Source: Bacteroidota bacterium
Lineage (GTDB): Bacteria; Bacteroidota; Bacteroidia; Chitinophagales; Chitinophagaceae
Reading direction: 5' to 3'
DNA length: 64,000 nucleotides
NCBI GenBank assembly: GCA_023423405.1
Contig: JAFAFR010000037.1
Span: 186,001 to 250,000 of the forward strand
Shown piece after piece: positions 42,106-50,975 of this stretch (the stretch's first letter is position 1; every line of letters starts with the position of its first letter). A program made the translations under genes and the position numbers. The notes below the pieces were generated by a model. That model did no database searches. It saw only the letters and a program-made list of their open reading frames with translations, and was not told the origin of the DNA.

Positions 42106-42426
42106 ATGAGAAAGGCCGACCTCATCAATCAAATTGCGGATAAAACGGGCATTCCGAAAGTGGATGTCCTGGTAACATTGGAAGCCATGTTCAAAGAAGT
42201 GAAGGACGTATTGTCGCAGGGTGAAAACATCTATATCCGTGGCTTCGGAAGTTTCATCACCAAAAAACGCGCCGCAAAGATCGGGCGTAACATCAAAAAA
42301 AATGTAGCGGTAGAAATACCCGAACATTATATTCCTGCCTTCAAACCTGCCAAGGAATTTGTTCAGGAGGTTAAAAAACTGAAAACCGTTAAAGAAGGTC
42401 AGCCAAACCCCGACGAAGAAATGTAA
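42106..42426 (+). CDS. HU/IHF-family DNA-binding protein
   Basis: The 106-residue protein has the HU fold: helical MRKADLINQIADKTGIPKVDVLVTLEAMFKEV, then the beta-arm with GENIYIRGFGSFITKKRAAKIGRN and a C-terminal Pro-rich tail. HU and IHF bend DNA and help organise the nucleoid. The tail (KTVKEGQPNPDEEM) is longer and more acidic than in E. coli HU. The next gene's -7 box overlaps its stop. Confidence 0.93.
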   Translation: MRKADLINQIADKTGIPKVDVLVTLEAMFKEVKDVLSQGENIYIRGFGSFITKKRAAKIGRNIKKNVAVEIPEHYIPAFKPAKEFVQEVKKLKTVKEGQPNPDEEM

Positions 42427-42431
42427 TTTTG
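42424..42431 (+). promoter_or_regulatory. -7 box before the TPR gene
   Basis: TAATTTTG matches TAnnTTTG and overlaps the stop codon of the HU gene, 18 bases before the GTG start at 42450. Confidence 0.45.
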
Positions 42432-42449
42432 CCACCTTAATGTAATAAG

Positions 42450-43304
42450 GTGAAAAAAGAGCAGGTCATAGTCGTTTCAGCAGGTGTTCTTTCGTTGTTT
42501 CTCCTATTTTTCTTCGGAAATACCAGGCCCCCGCAAAAGCCCGTTGCAACCGGAACCCAGGCTGCGCGGGATTCTTCGCAATCTTTTGATATCCAGGCAG
42601 CTATTAAAGCGGCAACCGCCCGCCTGCCGGAAAGCCAGCAAACCTATGTCAGCGGCCTCACCCAGGCGGTGGTGCGCGGCGATGTGAAGGAGCAGCAAAT
42701 CCGCACCTACAGGCAATTGGCGGCGTTCTGGAGCGATTCTGCCCGGTCCTTTCTTCCCTTTGCCTATTATACGGCTTCAGCCGCCAAGTTGGAAAATTCT
42801 GAAAAAAGTCTCACCTTTGCAGCCCAATTGTTACTGGATAATCTCCGGGGTGTGGACCAGCCCGGGGTAAAATCCTGGCTGGCTACGGAGTCGAAGGACC
42901 TGTTTGAACGAGCGCTGGCGCTGGATCCGGGAAACGATTCGCTGAAAGTGGGACTGGGCAGTACCTATATATTTGGGGCTTCCGCCGAAGATCCGCAGGG
43001 CGTGATGCAGGGCATACAGCGGATCCTGGAAGTGAGCCGCCGCGACAGTACCAATATCTATGCGCAAAAAATGCTGGGGATTGGCGGAATTGTTTCGGGG
43101 CAGTACGACAAGGCGGTGGAAAGGCTGGAAAAAGTGGCCCGTTCCGCCCCGCATGACCTGGAAGTGTTGCTGATGCTGGCCGAAGGATATGAAAGAAAGG
43201 GTGAGCGGGAAAAAGCGAAAGAATGGTACGGTCATGCCGCCGAACACGTGGAGAGCCCGGCCCTGAAAGAAGAGTTGCGGAAACGCATCCAACAGTTGCA
43301 ATAA
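42450..43304 (+). CDS. TPR-repeat protein with membrane anchor
   Basis: The 284-residue product starts at a GTG (42450) and has a single membrane segment at about 8-23 (VVSAGVLSLFLLFFFG), so the body lies outside the inner membrane. Four or more TPR-like helical repeats follow, such as DLFERALALDPGNDSLKVGLGSTYIFG near 150 and YDKAVERLEKVARSAPHDLEVLLMLAEGYERKGEREKAKEWYGHAAE near 213-258. TPR proteins hold partners; the partner is unknown. It lies between HU and rng in an order seen in other Bacteroidota. Confidence 0.85.
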   Translation: MKKEQVIVVSAGVLSLFLLFFFGNTRPPQKPVATGTQAARDSSQSFDIQAAIKAATARLPESQQTYVSGLTQAVVRGDVKEQQIRTYRQLAAFWSDSARSFLPFAYYTASAAKLENSEKSLTFAAQLLLDNLRGVDQPGVKSWLATESKDLFERALALDPGNDSLKVGLGSTYIFGASAEDPQGVMQGIQRILEVSRRDSTNIYAQKMLGIGGIVSGQYDKAVERLEKVARSAPHDLEVLLMLAEGYERKGEREKAKEWYGHAAEHVESPALKEELRKRIQQLQ

Positions 43305-43333
43305 ATTGAATTGTTAATTATAAATTTTTGAAC

Positions 43334-43429
43334 ATGCCTTGTGGTAAAAAAAGAAAGCGTCATAAGATCGCTACGCACAAACGCAAAAAGCGTCTGAGAA
43401 AGAATCGTCATAAGAAGGGCAAGAAGTAA
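43334..43429 (+). CDS. 31-residue highly basic protein, AURKAIP1/COX24 (bS22/mS38)-like
   Basis: The frame MPCGKKRKRHKIATHKRK, ending RKNRHKKGKK, has 31 residues, of which about 20 are Lys, Arg or His. It matches the tiny COX24-domain proteins that are present near HU and rng in Bacteroidota and are related to mitochondrial small-subunit protein mS38 and mycobacterial bS22, which bind the decoding region of 16S rRNA. A ribosome role is an inference. A -7-like box ends only three bases before the ATG, and a terminator follows at 43454. It is too short for many gene finders. Confidence 0.8.
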   Translation: MPCGKKRKRHKIATHKRKKRLRKNRHKKGKK

Positions 43430-43453
43430 TTTCATCCATATATAGCTTCTTTT

Positions 43454-43493
43454 AGCCGGAATGAATACGTACATTTATTCCGGCTTTATTTCC
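43454..43493 (+). terminator. Intrinsic terminator after the small basic protein
   Basis: AGCCGGAAT and ATTCCGGCT pair perfectly around a 14-base loop and are followed by TTATTT. It separates the small gene from rng. Confidence 0.85.
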
Positions 43494-43618
43494 TTTCAGC
43501 TGAACCGTTTTAGTTGCTGCCATCCACCGATTATTGCAAATTCCGGGTGCCCGCAATGCCAATAGCATTCAGCTTTTTCCTTTTGGTGAGATTGGACTGA
43601 TGTAAAAAGATTACTCGC

Positions 43619-45169
43619 TTGAACAAGGAATTAATTATCAACTCCGCGCCACAGGGTGTGGAGATTGCCCTACTCGAAGATAAAAAGCTGGTTGAACTAC
43701 ACAACGAAAAGGCGGATGCCAGTTTTGCTGTGGGTGATTTGTATTTGGGAAAGGTGAGAAAACTCATCCCTGGCCTGAATGCAGCTTTTGTTGACGTTGG
43801 TTTTGAAAAGGACGCTTTCCTGCACTACACCGACCTCAGCCCCTACGCCAAATCACTGCTCAAATTCACCCAGCAGTCCATCAACGACCAAACGCCCGGC
43901 GGTTTTGATTTCGCCCGCTTTGATGTGGAGCCGGAAATTGTAAAGACCGGTAAGATCAACGAAGTGCTGGGCGGTAAGCCCAATGTGCTGGTGCAGATCC
44001 TCAAGGAGCCCATTGCGGCCAAGGGTCCGCGCCTGAGCTGTGAAATATCGCTGCCCGGCAGGTTTGTGGTGATCACGCCCTTCAACGATGTGGTGGCCGT
44101 TTCCCGCAAGATCCATAGTTCGGATGAAAGAAAACGCCTGCAGAAGATCATCGATGCCATCAAACCGAAAAACTTTGGGGTGATTGTGCGTACGGCTGCG
44201 GAAGGAAAGAATACGGCCGAGTTGCACGAAGACCTGGTAGCCCTGGTAGAAACCTGGAAAACCATCCAGCAAAACCTGAAGGGAGCGGTAGCGCCGGCCA
44301 AGATCCTCAGTGAGCAGACCAAGACCACCAGCATGCTGCGTGACCTGCTCAATGCCGATTTCAACCGCATCGTGATCAACGACAAGAACATCTATAACGA
44401 TACCAAAAGTTATATCCAGCGGATCGCACCCGATAAGGCCGACATCGTTTCCTATTACCACAACGGCGCTCCCATTTTCGACCAGTACGGTGTTACCAAA
44501 CAGGTGAAAGCCGCTTTCGGCAAAACCGTGAACCTTCCCAGCGGCGCTTATCTTATCATCGAACATACGGAAGCGCTGCATGTGATCGACGTAAACAGTG
44601 GTTACAAAAGCGTCAGCAATAACCAGGAGCAGAATGCGCTGGAGACCAACCTGGAGGCGGCCGAGGAAATTGCACGCCAGCTCCGGCTGCGCGACCTGGG
44701 CGGCATCATCGTGGCCGACTTCATCGATATGAAGCTGCCCGAGAACAAGAAGAAACTGCTCGATGCCATGGAAGGTTTCATGAAAACCGACCGGGCCAAA
44801 CACGCCGTGCTGCCCATTTCCAAATTCGGGCTGATGCAGATAACGCGCCAGCGCATGAAGCCGGAGCTGAACATCAATACCATGGAGGTTTGTCCCAGTT
44901 GCAACGGCACGGGTAAAATATCGAGCAGCCTGGTACTGGAAGACGAGATCGAAAAAAACCTCAATTACCTCATCACGCACAAGCACCGCAACCTCACCCT
45001 GGCCGTGCATCCCATTATGTACGCCTACCTCACCAAGGGCTGGATATTCAGCAAACTCTGGAAATGGAAAAGGGCGTTCAAACAGAACATCCACCTGCAG
45101 GCCAACACCAGCTATCACCTGACCGAATTTCACTTCTACGACCAGCACGAAGAAGAGATCAAACTATAA
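43619..45169 (+). CDS. rng: Ribonuclease E/G family endoribonuclease
   Basis: The 516-residue product starts at a TTG (43619). The N-terminal S1-like domain (ASFAVGDLYLGKVRKLIPGLNAAFVDVGFEKDAFLH) is followed by the nuclease core, with Mg-binding aspartates in HVIDVNSG near 323 and VADFIDM near 363. The zinc-link CPSCNGTGKI lies near 422-431 and the RNase-G-type C-terminal ends at residue 516, without the long scaffold tail of E. coli RNase E. It processes rRNA and degrades mRNA. Its place after HU is usual for the phylum. Confidence 0.95.
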   Translation: MNKELIINSAPQGVEIALLEDKKLVELHNEKADASFAVGDLYLGKVRKLIPGLNAAFVDVGFEKDAFLHYTDLSPYAKSLLKFTQQSINDQTPGGFDFARFDVEPEIVKTGKINEVLGGKPNVLVQILKEPIAAKGPRLSCEISLPGRFVVITPFNDVVAVSRKIHSSDERKRLQKIIDAIKPKNFGVIVRTAAEGKNTAELHEDLVALVETWKTIQQNLKGAVAPAKILSEQTKTTSMLRDLLNADFNRIVINDKNIYNDTKSYIQRIAPDKADIVSYYHNGAPIFDQYGVTKQVKAAFGKTVNLPSGAYLIIEHTEALHVIDVNSGYKSVSNNQEQNALETNLEAAEEIARQLRLRDLGGIIVADFIDMKLPENKKKLLDAMEGFMKTDRAKHAVLPISKFGLMQITRQRMKPELNINTMEVCPSCNGTGKISSSLVLEDEIEKNLNYLITHKHRNLTLAVHPIMYAYLTKGWIFSKLWKWKRAFKQNIHLQANTSYHLTEFHFYDQHEEEIKL

Positions 45170-45199
45170 CGGCCGCAAACCTTTCTGCGGCTGAACAGC

Positions 45200-45243
45200 A
45201 ACGGGCACCCGGTTTACAACTGATGGTGCCCGTTACTATTTTA
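45200..45243 (+). terminator. Intrinsic terminator after rng
   Basis: AACGGGCACC and GGTGCCCGTT form a perfect ten-base-pair stem around a 15-base loop and are followed by ACTATTTT. Confidence 0.85.
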
Positions 45244-45415
45244 CCCCTCCCCGCCTGCGACCGCAGGCTGCAACAACGCACCTATCCACAGTTTTAATAA
45301 GATGTTAATAAACGGCTATCATTGATTAAGATCTACAAATTTCTTTGTTTTCTCCTGCGATAGTTTTAAAAGTCACTGTTACACTTATTTAATAAAAACC
45401 AAACAATAAACCTGC

Positions 45416-48400
45416 ATGAGAAAACTCTCTTTCCTGCTGTGCATGTTTTGCACGGCATACAGTTATTTGTTTGCCCAGGGGCCGGTCAAAGGCACCATCG
45501 TCAATGCTTCAGGCAATCCCATTGAAGCGGTATCGGTTTTTGTAAAGGGCACCAATCTGGGTGCGCAATCCGATGCCAGGGGCAACTTTTCGATTTCCGC
45601 CAAACCCGGCGACGTACTTTCTTTCAGTATGGTAGGCTATCTGAGCCAGGATGTAAAAGTTCCTGCCAGCGGCAACGTCAGTATTACGCTTCAGTCTTCC
45701 GAATCAAAAATGGAAGGCGTGGTGGTGATCGGTTACCAGAAGATCACGCGGAAAAAGACCACCGCCGCCATTTCCAGCATTTCCGGGAAAGAGCTGGAAA
45801 ACCTTCCCTCCGCCAGCTTTGACCAACTGTTACAGGGCCGGCTCAGTGGCGTAAACGTTCAGAACTTCAGTGGTGCGCCGGGTGCTGCGCCCACGGTAAC
45901 GGTCAGGGGAAACTCGCTGGTAAGCCGCGATTTCAATGAGTACAATGTGATCAACAGTCCGCTTTACGTGGTGGACGGCGTACCACAACCCAATGAAGAA
46001 TATGTGAGTCCCAATACCGGCACCGGCACCAATTTCCTGGCCGGCATCAACCCGAACGATATTGAATCGGTAGACGTACTGAAGGACGCTTCTGCCGCAG
46101 CCATTTACGGTTCACGTGCCGCCAACGGCGTCATCATGATCACCACCAAAAAAGGCCGCAGCGGCTCTCCGCGCGTAACACTGGTGGGGTATGCCGGCGT
46201 AACCATGCGCCCCGAACTGAGAGACGCCACCATGGGCACCACCGAAAGAAGACAAAAGATGGCGATACTGCAGCGTCAACTACAGTACCAGGACCAGCGC
46301 GTGCTCCCGGCCATGCTGACCGACAGCCTGAACCCTGCATTCAACGGCAATACCGACTGGCAGGACATGTTCTACCAGAAAGGTTTGATCACCAGCGCCG
46401 ACCTCAGCCTGAGCGGCGGCAGTGAAAACATGAACTATCGCTTCAGCACGGGTTATTATGATGAAGACGGCATCATCAAAGCAACGGGGTTCAAGCGCTA
46501 TGCGGCAAGGCTCAACCTCAACGCCAAAGCGCTGAAAGGCAAACTGGACATCAACCCGATTATTTATTACGCCCGGACCGATCGTGCGCGGGGCTCCGGC
46601 AGCAGCAGCAGTCCCATCGATATCAGTGCAGGCAATATGCCTTCTTCTCTCTTCAACCTGGATCCCAGCAAACAGGATTACCTGCTGGGCCAGTACAACG
46701 AGAACCTGGACCAGAATGTGGGCACCACTTTCAACTTCAACCTGAACCTCAATTTAGAGATCACCAAAAACTTCAGGTTCACTTCACAATCTTCTTACCA
46801 GGGGACCGATGCACGGCGTGATTATAACCGCACCAATGCCCTGGAGAACAACAACGGCAACTACTCTTCGGTATATGCGAACACCAATACCAACCTGCTC
46901 ACTTCCAATTTCCTGACCTATACGCAGTCCTTTTCCAAACACAACTTCAGCGCCATTGTAGGATCCGACATTCAGTACAACGAAAACAAATCGGTGAACG
47001 CATGGGGCTCCAACGGGGTATCGGACCAGATCCAGGTGGTGCAGGGTTTCCGCCTTGCCCGTATGGGTGCGGGATCCGACTACCAGGCATTCGGCCTGCT
47101 CTCTTTTTACGGACGACTTTCTTATGACTACGACAGCCGCTACCTTCTTTCTGTAAGCGCCCGTGGCGACGGATCCTCCCGTTTCGGAGAAAACAACAAA
47201 TGGGGTTATTTCCCCTCCGCATCGGTGGGCTGGATACTGTCGGAGGAAAATTTCATGAGGAATTCCCGGCTGCCTTTTACACTGGTTAAGTTGCGGGCAA
47301 GTTTGGGAACTTCCGGAAGTCTTCCCAACCAGAACTACCTGCAATACAATCTTTACAATGTAAACGCAGGATCCTATGGCGGGAATGTGGCCGGCACTTC
47401 CTACAACGGCCAAACGGCGGTTACACCCAATTTCTACAATGGTGTGGCGCAGAAAGAACTGAGCTGGGAAAAATCCATGCAGTGGAACATCGGTACCGAC
47501 CTGGAGATCATGAACGGAAAATATGCCGCCAGTTTCGACGTGTACAATAAGGAAAGCTCTATGCAATTGTTCAGCGTGGTGCTGCCGGTAACCACCGGTT
47601 ACGATATGGCCATGACCAACTCCATCGGCGTGCGCAACGCCGGTGTGGAACTGACCCTGATGGCCAACCCGCTGCCCACGAAATCGGCTTTCAAATGGTT
47701 CTCCTCCCTGAATATTTCTTATAACAGGAACACCATTATGAGCCTGCCGAACGGCGGCCGCGACCTGCCATTGAACGGCGACCGGTTCGACAAAGCACAT
47801 ATCCTTTCTGTGGGAAGGCCCATCAATTCGTTTTATCTCTACCAAACCATGGGCGTGTTCCCTACCAACGACGATGTTCCGGGTAATCCCTATACCGGTG
47901 AATACCTGAGCGCCAACGGCGCTTACCAGGGCGGGGAGTTTTACCTGGCCGACCTTGACGGCGACAGCTATATCAATATTTACAACGATTGGGTAAACCC
48001 GGATAAAATGCCCATTGGCGATCCCAATCCCAAAGTGACCGGTGGTTTCACCAACAACTTCACCTGGAAGGGTTTCAACCTGGGCATCTTCTGCACCTTT
48101 ACTTTCGGGAGGGATGTGCTGAACCTCTATGAATCGGACATGTTCAACACATCGTCTTTCAGCGGCGCCAATGATTTCGCCCGTTACTCCACGCCCAATT
48201 TTGATAAGATCGATATCTGGAAACAACCCGGCGACCAGGCCACTTATGCGAAATACGATATCGGTTCCTGGAGAGCCTACTACACCAGCGCGCAGACCTT
48301 CTTCATGGAAAAAGGCGGCTATTTCCGGATCAAAAGTATAAACCTCGGCTACAATCTTTCCGACCGGACGCTGAAAAACATAGGACTCAGCAAGTTGCGC

Positions 48401-48547
48401 TTCTTTGGCATCATCGACAACCTGGCCATGTTCCAGCAATCGAGCAAAATTCCCGATGCGGAAGTAGTGAACCCCTATGGTGAATATAACGGCGGCGGAT
48501 ACCCGATCCCGAAAAAATTCACACTTGGTTTTGAAATTAATTTTTAA
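45416..48547 (+). CDS. SusC/RagA TonB-linked outer-membrane transporter (no STN domain)
   Basis: The 1043-residue product has a signal peptide (residues 1-21, ending YLFAQ), a carboxypeptidase-like domain (VKGTIVNASGNPIEAVSVFVKGT near 24-46), the plug (SISGKELENLP, TVTVRGNSLV, then SPLYVVDGVP) and SVDVLKDASAAAIYGSRAANGVIMITTKKGR near 221-251, then a barrel. There is no STN domain and no sigma or FecR gene beside it, so it is regulated in another way. It is first of a four-gene group with SusD, fasciclin and DUF5007-like lipoproteins. No glycoside hydrolase or peptidase is nearby, so the ligand is open. Confidence 0.96.
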   Translation: MRKLSFLLCMFCTAYSYLFAQGPVKGTIVNASGNPIEAVSVFVKGTNLGAQSDARGNFSISAKPGDVLSFSMVGYLSQDVKVPASGNVSITLQSSESKMEGVVVIGYQKITRKKTTAAISSISGKELENLPSASFDQLLQGRLSGVNVQNFSGAPGAAPTVTVRGNSLVSRDFNEYNVINSPLYVVDGVPQPNEEYVSPNTGTGTNFLAGINPNDIESVDVLKDASAAAIYGSRAANGVIMITTKKGRSGSPRVTLVGYAGVTMRPELRDATMGTTERRQKMAILQRQLQYQDQRVLPAMLTDSLNPAFNGNTDWQDMFYQKGLITSADLSLSGGSENMNYRFSTGYYDEDGIIKATGFKRYAARLNLNAKALKGKLDINPIIYYARTDRARGSGSSSSPIDISAGNMPSSLFNLDPSKQDYLLGQYNENLDQNVGTTFNFNLNLNLEITKNFRFTSQSSYQGTDARRDYNRTNALENNNGNYSSVYANTNTNLLTSNFLTYTQSFSKHNFSAIVGSDIQYNENKSVNAWGSNGVSDQIQVVQGFRLARMGAGSDYQAFGLLSFYGRLSYDYDSRYLLSVSARGDGSSRFGENNKWGYFPSASVGWILSEENFMRNSRLPFTLVKLRASLGTSGSLPNQNYLQYNLYNVNAGSYGGNVAGTSYNGQTAVTPNFYNGVAQKELSWEKSMQWNIGTDLEIMNGKYAASFDVYNKESSMQLFSVVLPVTTGYDMAMTNSIGVRNAGVELTLMANPLPTKSAFKWFSSLNISYNRNTIMSLPNGGRDLPLNGDRFDKAHILSVGRPINSFYLYQTMGVFPTNDDVPGNPYTGEYLSANGAYQGGEFYLADLDGDSYINIYNDWVNPDKMPIGDPNPKVTGGFTNNFTWKGFNLGIFCTFTFGRDVLNLYESDMFNTSSFSGANDFARYSTPNFDKIDIWKQPGDQATYAKYDIGSWRAYYTSAQTFFMEKGGYFRIKSINLGYNLSDRTLKNIGLSKLRFFGIIDNLAMFQQSSKIPDAEVVNPYGEYNGGGYPIPKKFTLGFEINF

Positions 48548-48573
48548 TGATCATCGACACAGTTATGATATTC

Positions 48574-50250
48574 ATGCGATCCACAAAAAAACTTTCGCTG
48601 CTACTGATCAGCATCAGCCTGCTGACCGGTTCCTGCAGCAAGATCCTCAACCAGGAGCCGCGCAACTCTACCTACGCGGAAGTATTCTGGCAAAATGCGC
48701 GCGATTACAAAGCTGCGCTGGCCGGCAATTATTCACTGGTACGCGCCGCCTTTTACGGCCCCAATTCCGACGACTGGTGGAGCCTGAACAATGGCAAGAT
48801 CTATTACTACATGTATGGCGACGCCATGGCGAAAAACTATTTCACCATCCAGTACACCGGCGACCGCGGCGGCGGCGACGGACTGGAATCCATCCAGAAC
48901 GGCGATTTCACCGGCAGTTACAACTACAATTCGCTGGGCAACTGGACAAAACATTTCAAGTCCATCGCCATGTCGAACCTCATCATTCAAAGGGCCGCTG
49001 CCGCCAGCGCGGAGACTTTCTCGGATGTGGAAGATCCTGAAAAATTCAGGCGCAATACCCTGGGACAGGCTTATTTCCTGCGCGCCCTCACCTATTTCGC
49101 CATGACCCGCGTATGGGGAGATGTGCCGCTGGTAACGGAACCTGAGGAAGATCCCATCAATGCACCTCAATTGCCAAGGACGGCCAAGGCCGAAGTGTTC
49201 AAACAAATTGAAGCAGATGCCAAACGCGCGGTGGAGCTGCTCGATTGGAAATACCAGAGCGTGAGCGACCGCGCCGTGATCGCCAACCGCGGATCGGCCT
49301 ATGCGCTGCTGGCACACTTCTATCTCTGGAAAGCCACCATGACCGATGTTAGTTCCGACCTGCCCAACCTGGACGATGTGAACAGCGCCGATACCAGCAT
49401 TGACCGCATCCTTTCCCTGGGCGGTTATACCCTCACCGATACAGCCCAGTATTACAACACGTTTATCGGTAAAAGCAACGAGGGAATTTTTGAACTGGCC
49501 GCCAGCGAAGACAACCTGGAAGGCTCGGCCGGTCATATCGGCTTGTCGTTCCTCCGCGGCGACTATGTGAACGGCTTTGGCTCCAATCCCCGCTTTTTTG
49601 TACCACAGGGATACCTGACCAATCACTTCAAAGTTGCCGGAGAATTTATTCCCGCCCACTGGTGGTGGAGCGGAACCGAATGGATTTGGCTGGAAGACCA
49701 GAACCTGGCGAAAATGGACGAAACAGATGTACGTTACCGCAGGAATTTTGCCTATGTAAGCCAGGACCGCCCCTCCTGCATCAAGTATTCCAATGTGGTG
49801 TACCGGAGCCCCAACCAGCAGGAGCCTTATCTCAGCAACAATATGATCATTTTCCGTTTGGCGGATATGATGTTGCTGAAAGCGGAGATCGCGCTGTACA
49901 AAGACAACCCGGATGCGGCAGCAGACATCATCAACTTTTTCCGCATCCGCAACGGTACCTATCGCAAAGATCCCAGCGATCCGGACGACGTGGACCTGAT
50001 TGTTCCCCACGGCCTCAGTAAAGAGGAAGTAATGAGTGAATACGTGATTGAAAGAGGAAAAGAACTATTCCTGGAAGGACATATTTTTTATGACCTGTTA
50101 AGAACGCGCCAATACAAGGAAAGGATCGACTGGTTGCCCGTAGACGGTGTGCGCTTTAAAAGAGAAGGCTTTTATCTTCCCGTGGATCCTCTCCTCTTCC
50201 GCTACAACCCTTTCCTCACCCAAACACCCTACTGGATAGGCAAAGTATAA
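48574..50250 (+). CDS. SusD/RagB-family nutrient-binding lipoprotein
   Basis: The ATG at 48574 gives 558 residues with a lipoprotein signal (KKLSLLLISISLLTGSCSK, lipid Cys near 21). An ATG at 48547 overlapping the susC stop (TAATG) would add nine residues. The body has the SusD N-terminal segment LNQEPRNSTYAEVFWQNARDYKAALAGNYS, the LGQAYFLRALTYFAMTRVWGDVPLVTE helices near 170, and the C-terminal YVIERGKELFLEGHIFYDLLRTR near 497. It would cap the SusC transporter upstream. The ligand is unknown. Confidence 0.95.
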   Translation: MRSTKKLSLLLISISLLTGSCSKILNQEPRNSTYAEVFWQNARDYKAALAGNYSLVRAAFYGPNSDDWWSLNNGKIYYYMYGDAMAKNYFTIQYTGDRGGGDGLESIQNGDFTGSYNYNSLGNWTKHFKSIAMSNLIIQRAAAASAETFSDVEDPEKFRRNTLGQAYFLRALTYFAMTRVWGDVPLVTEPEEDPINAPQLPRTAKAEVFKQIEADAKRAVELLDWKYQSVSDRAVIANRGSAYALLAHFYLWKATMTDVSSDLPNLDDVNSADTSIDRILSLGGYTLTDTAQYYNTFIGKSNEGIFELAASEDNLEGSAGHIGLSFLRGDYVNGFGSNPRFFVPQGYLTNHFKVAGEFIPAHWWWSGTEWIWLEDQNLAKMDETDVRYRRNFAYVSQDRPSCIKYSNVVYRSPNQQEPYLSNNMIIFRLADMMLLKAEIALYKDNPDAAADIINFFRIRNGTYRKDPSDPDDVDLIVPHGLSKEEVMSEYVIERGKELFLEGHIFYDLLRTRQYKERIDWLPVDGVRFKREGFYLPVDPLLFRYNPFLTQTPYWIGKV

Positions 50251-50269
50251 CCACCAAAAAAGAAAACTG

Positions 50270-50956
50270 ATGAAACGATATATTCAATATTGCTTTTTCC
50301 TGTTCCTGGCTGCCGGCTTCGTTTCCTGCAAAAAGGACGGTTACAAAGCCGATGGCGGAAAAAGCGATCCTCATGTAAACATGACCACTTACGACTGGCT
50401 GAAATCGCAGCCGCTGTTCGACTCACTGGTGCGCATCATAGACCGCGCCGGCATGCAGGAAGCGGTGAACGGCAACATCACGCTGTTTGTAACCACCAAC
50501 TATGGAGTGGCCGATTTTGTACAGGCCCGGAAAATAAAACGCGGCGCGGCACTGGGAGATGAAAACCTGCCTTTTTCCATCGACAGTTTACCGGCGGCGG
50601 AGATGAGCGACAGTCTAAAAATGTACATGTTCAATGGTAAGATCAACCGGGAAGATATGACGCTCGCCGGCAGGCTGTACGACAGCGAACTGGGATCCCT
50701 CCCCAATGTTCAGTTCATGATCAAACTGCGGCGGGCACAGGACTACAGCGACTACCTGCAGTATGTGGACTATGTTCAGTTTACCAAAGTAGTGGGAAGC
50801 CGTGATGATGAAGAAGCCGACCCCAACAACATTCCCGAACTGGAACGCGACCAGGCATTCGACTGCCAGACCTCCGGCATCATCACCACTACCGGTATCG
50901 TACATGTGCTGCATGGAAGTCATCGCCTCTTTTTCAATTCAGAACGTTTGAACTGA
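50270..50956 (+). CDS. Fasciclin-domain lipoprotein
   Basis: The 228-residue product has a lipoprotein signal with Cys20 (LAAGFVSCKK) and then one fasciclin-type domain: TTYDWLKSQPLFDSLVRIIDRAGMQEAVNGNITLFVTTNYGVADF near 39-83, and a late IVHVLHGSHRLFF typical of the second conserved block. Fasciclin domains bind other proteins or carbohydrates and often assist adhesion. It sits between the SusD and DUF5007-like genes with short gaps, so it may be an accessory surface lipoprotein of this SusCD complex. Confidence 0.88.
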   Translation: MKRYIQYCFFLFLAAGFVSCKKDGYKADGGKSDPHVNMTTYDWLKSQPLFDSLVRIIDRAGMQEAVNGNITLFVTTNYGVADFVQARKIKRGAALGDENLPFSIDSLPAAEMSDSLKMYMFNGKINREDMTLAGRLYDSELGSLPNVQFMIKLRRAQDYSDYLQYVDYVQFTKVVGSRDDEEADPNNIPELERDQAFDCQTSGIITTTGIVHVLHGSHRLFFNSERLN

Positions 50957-50975
50957 CACCTCAAAAAATAATTAC

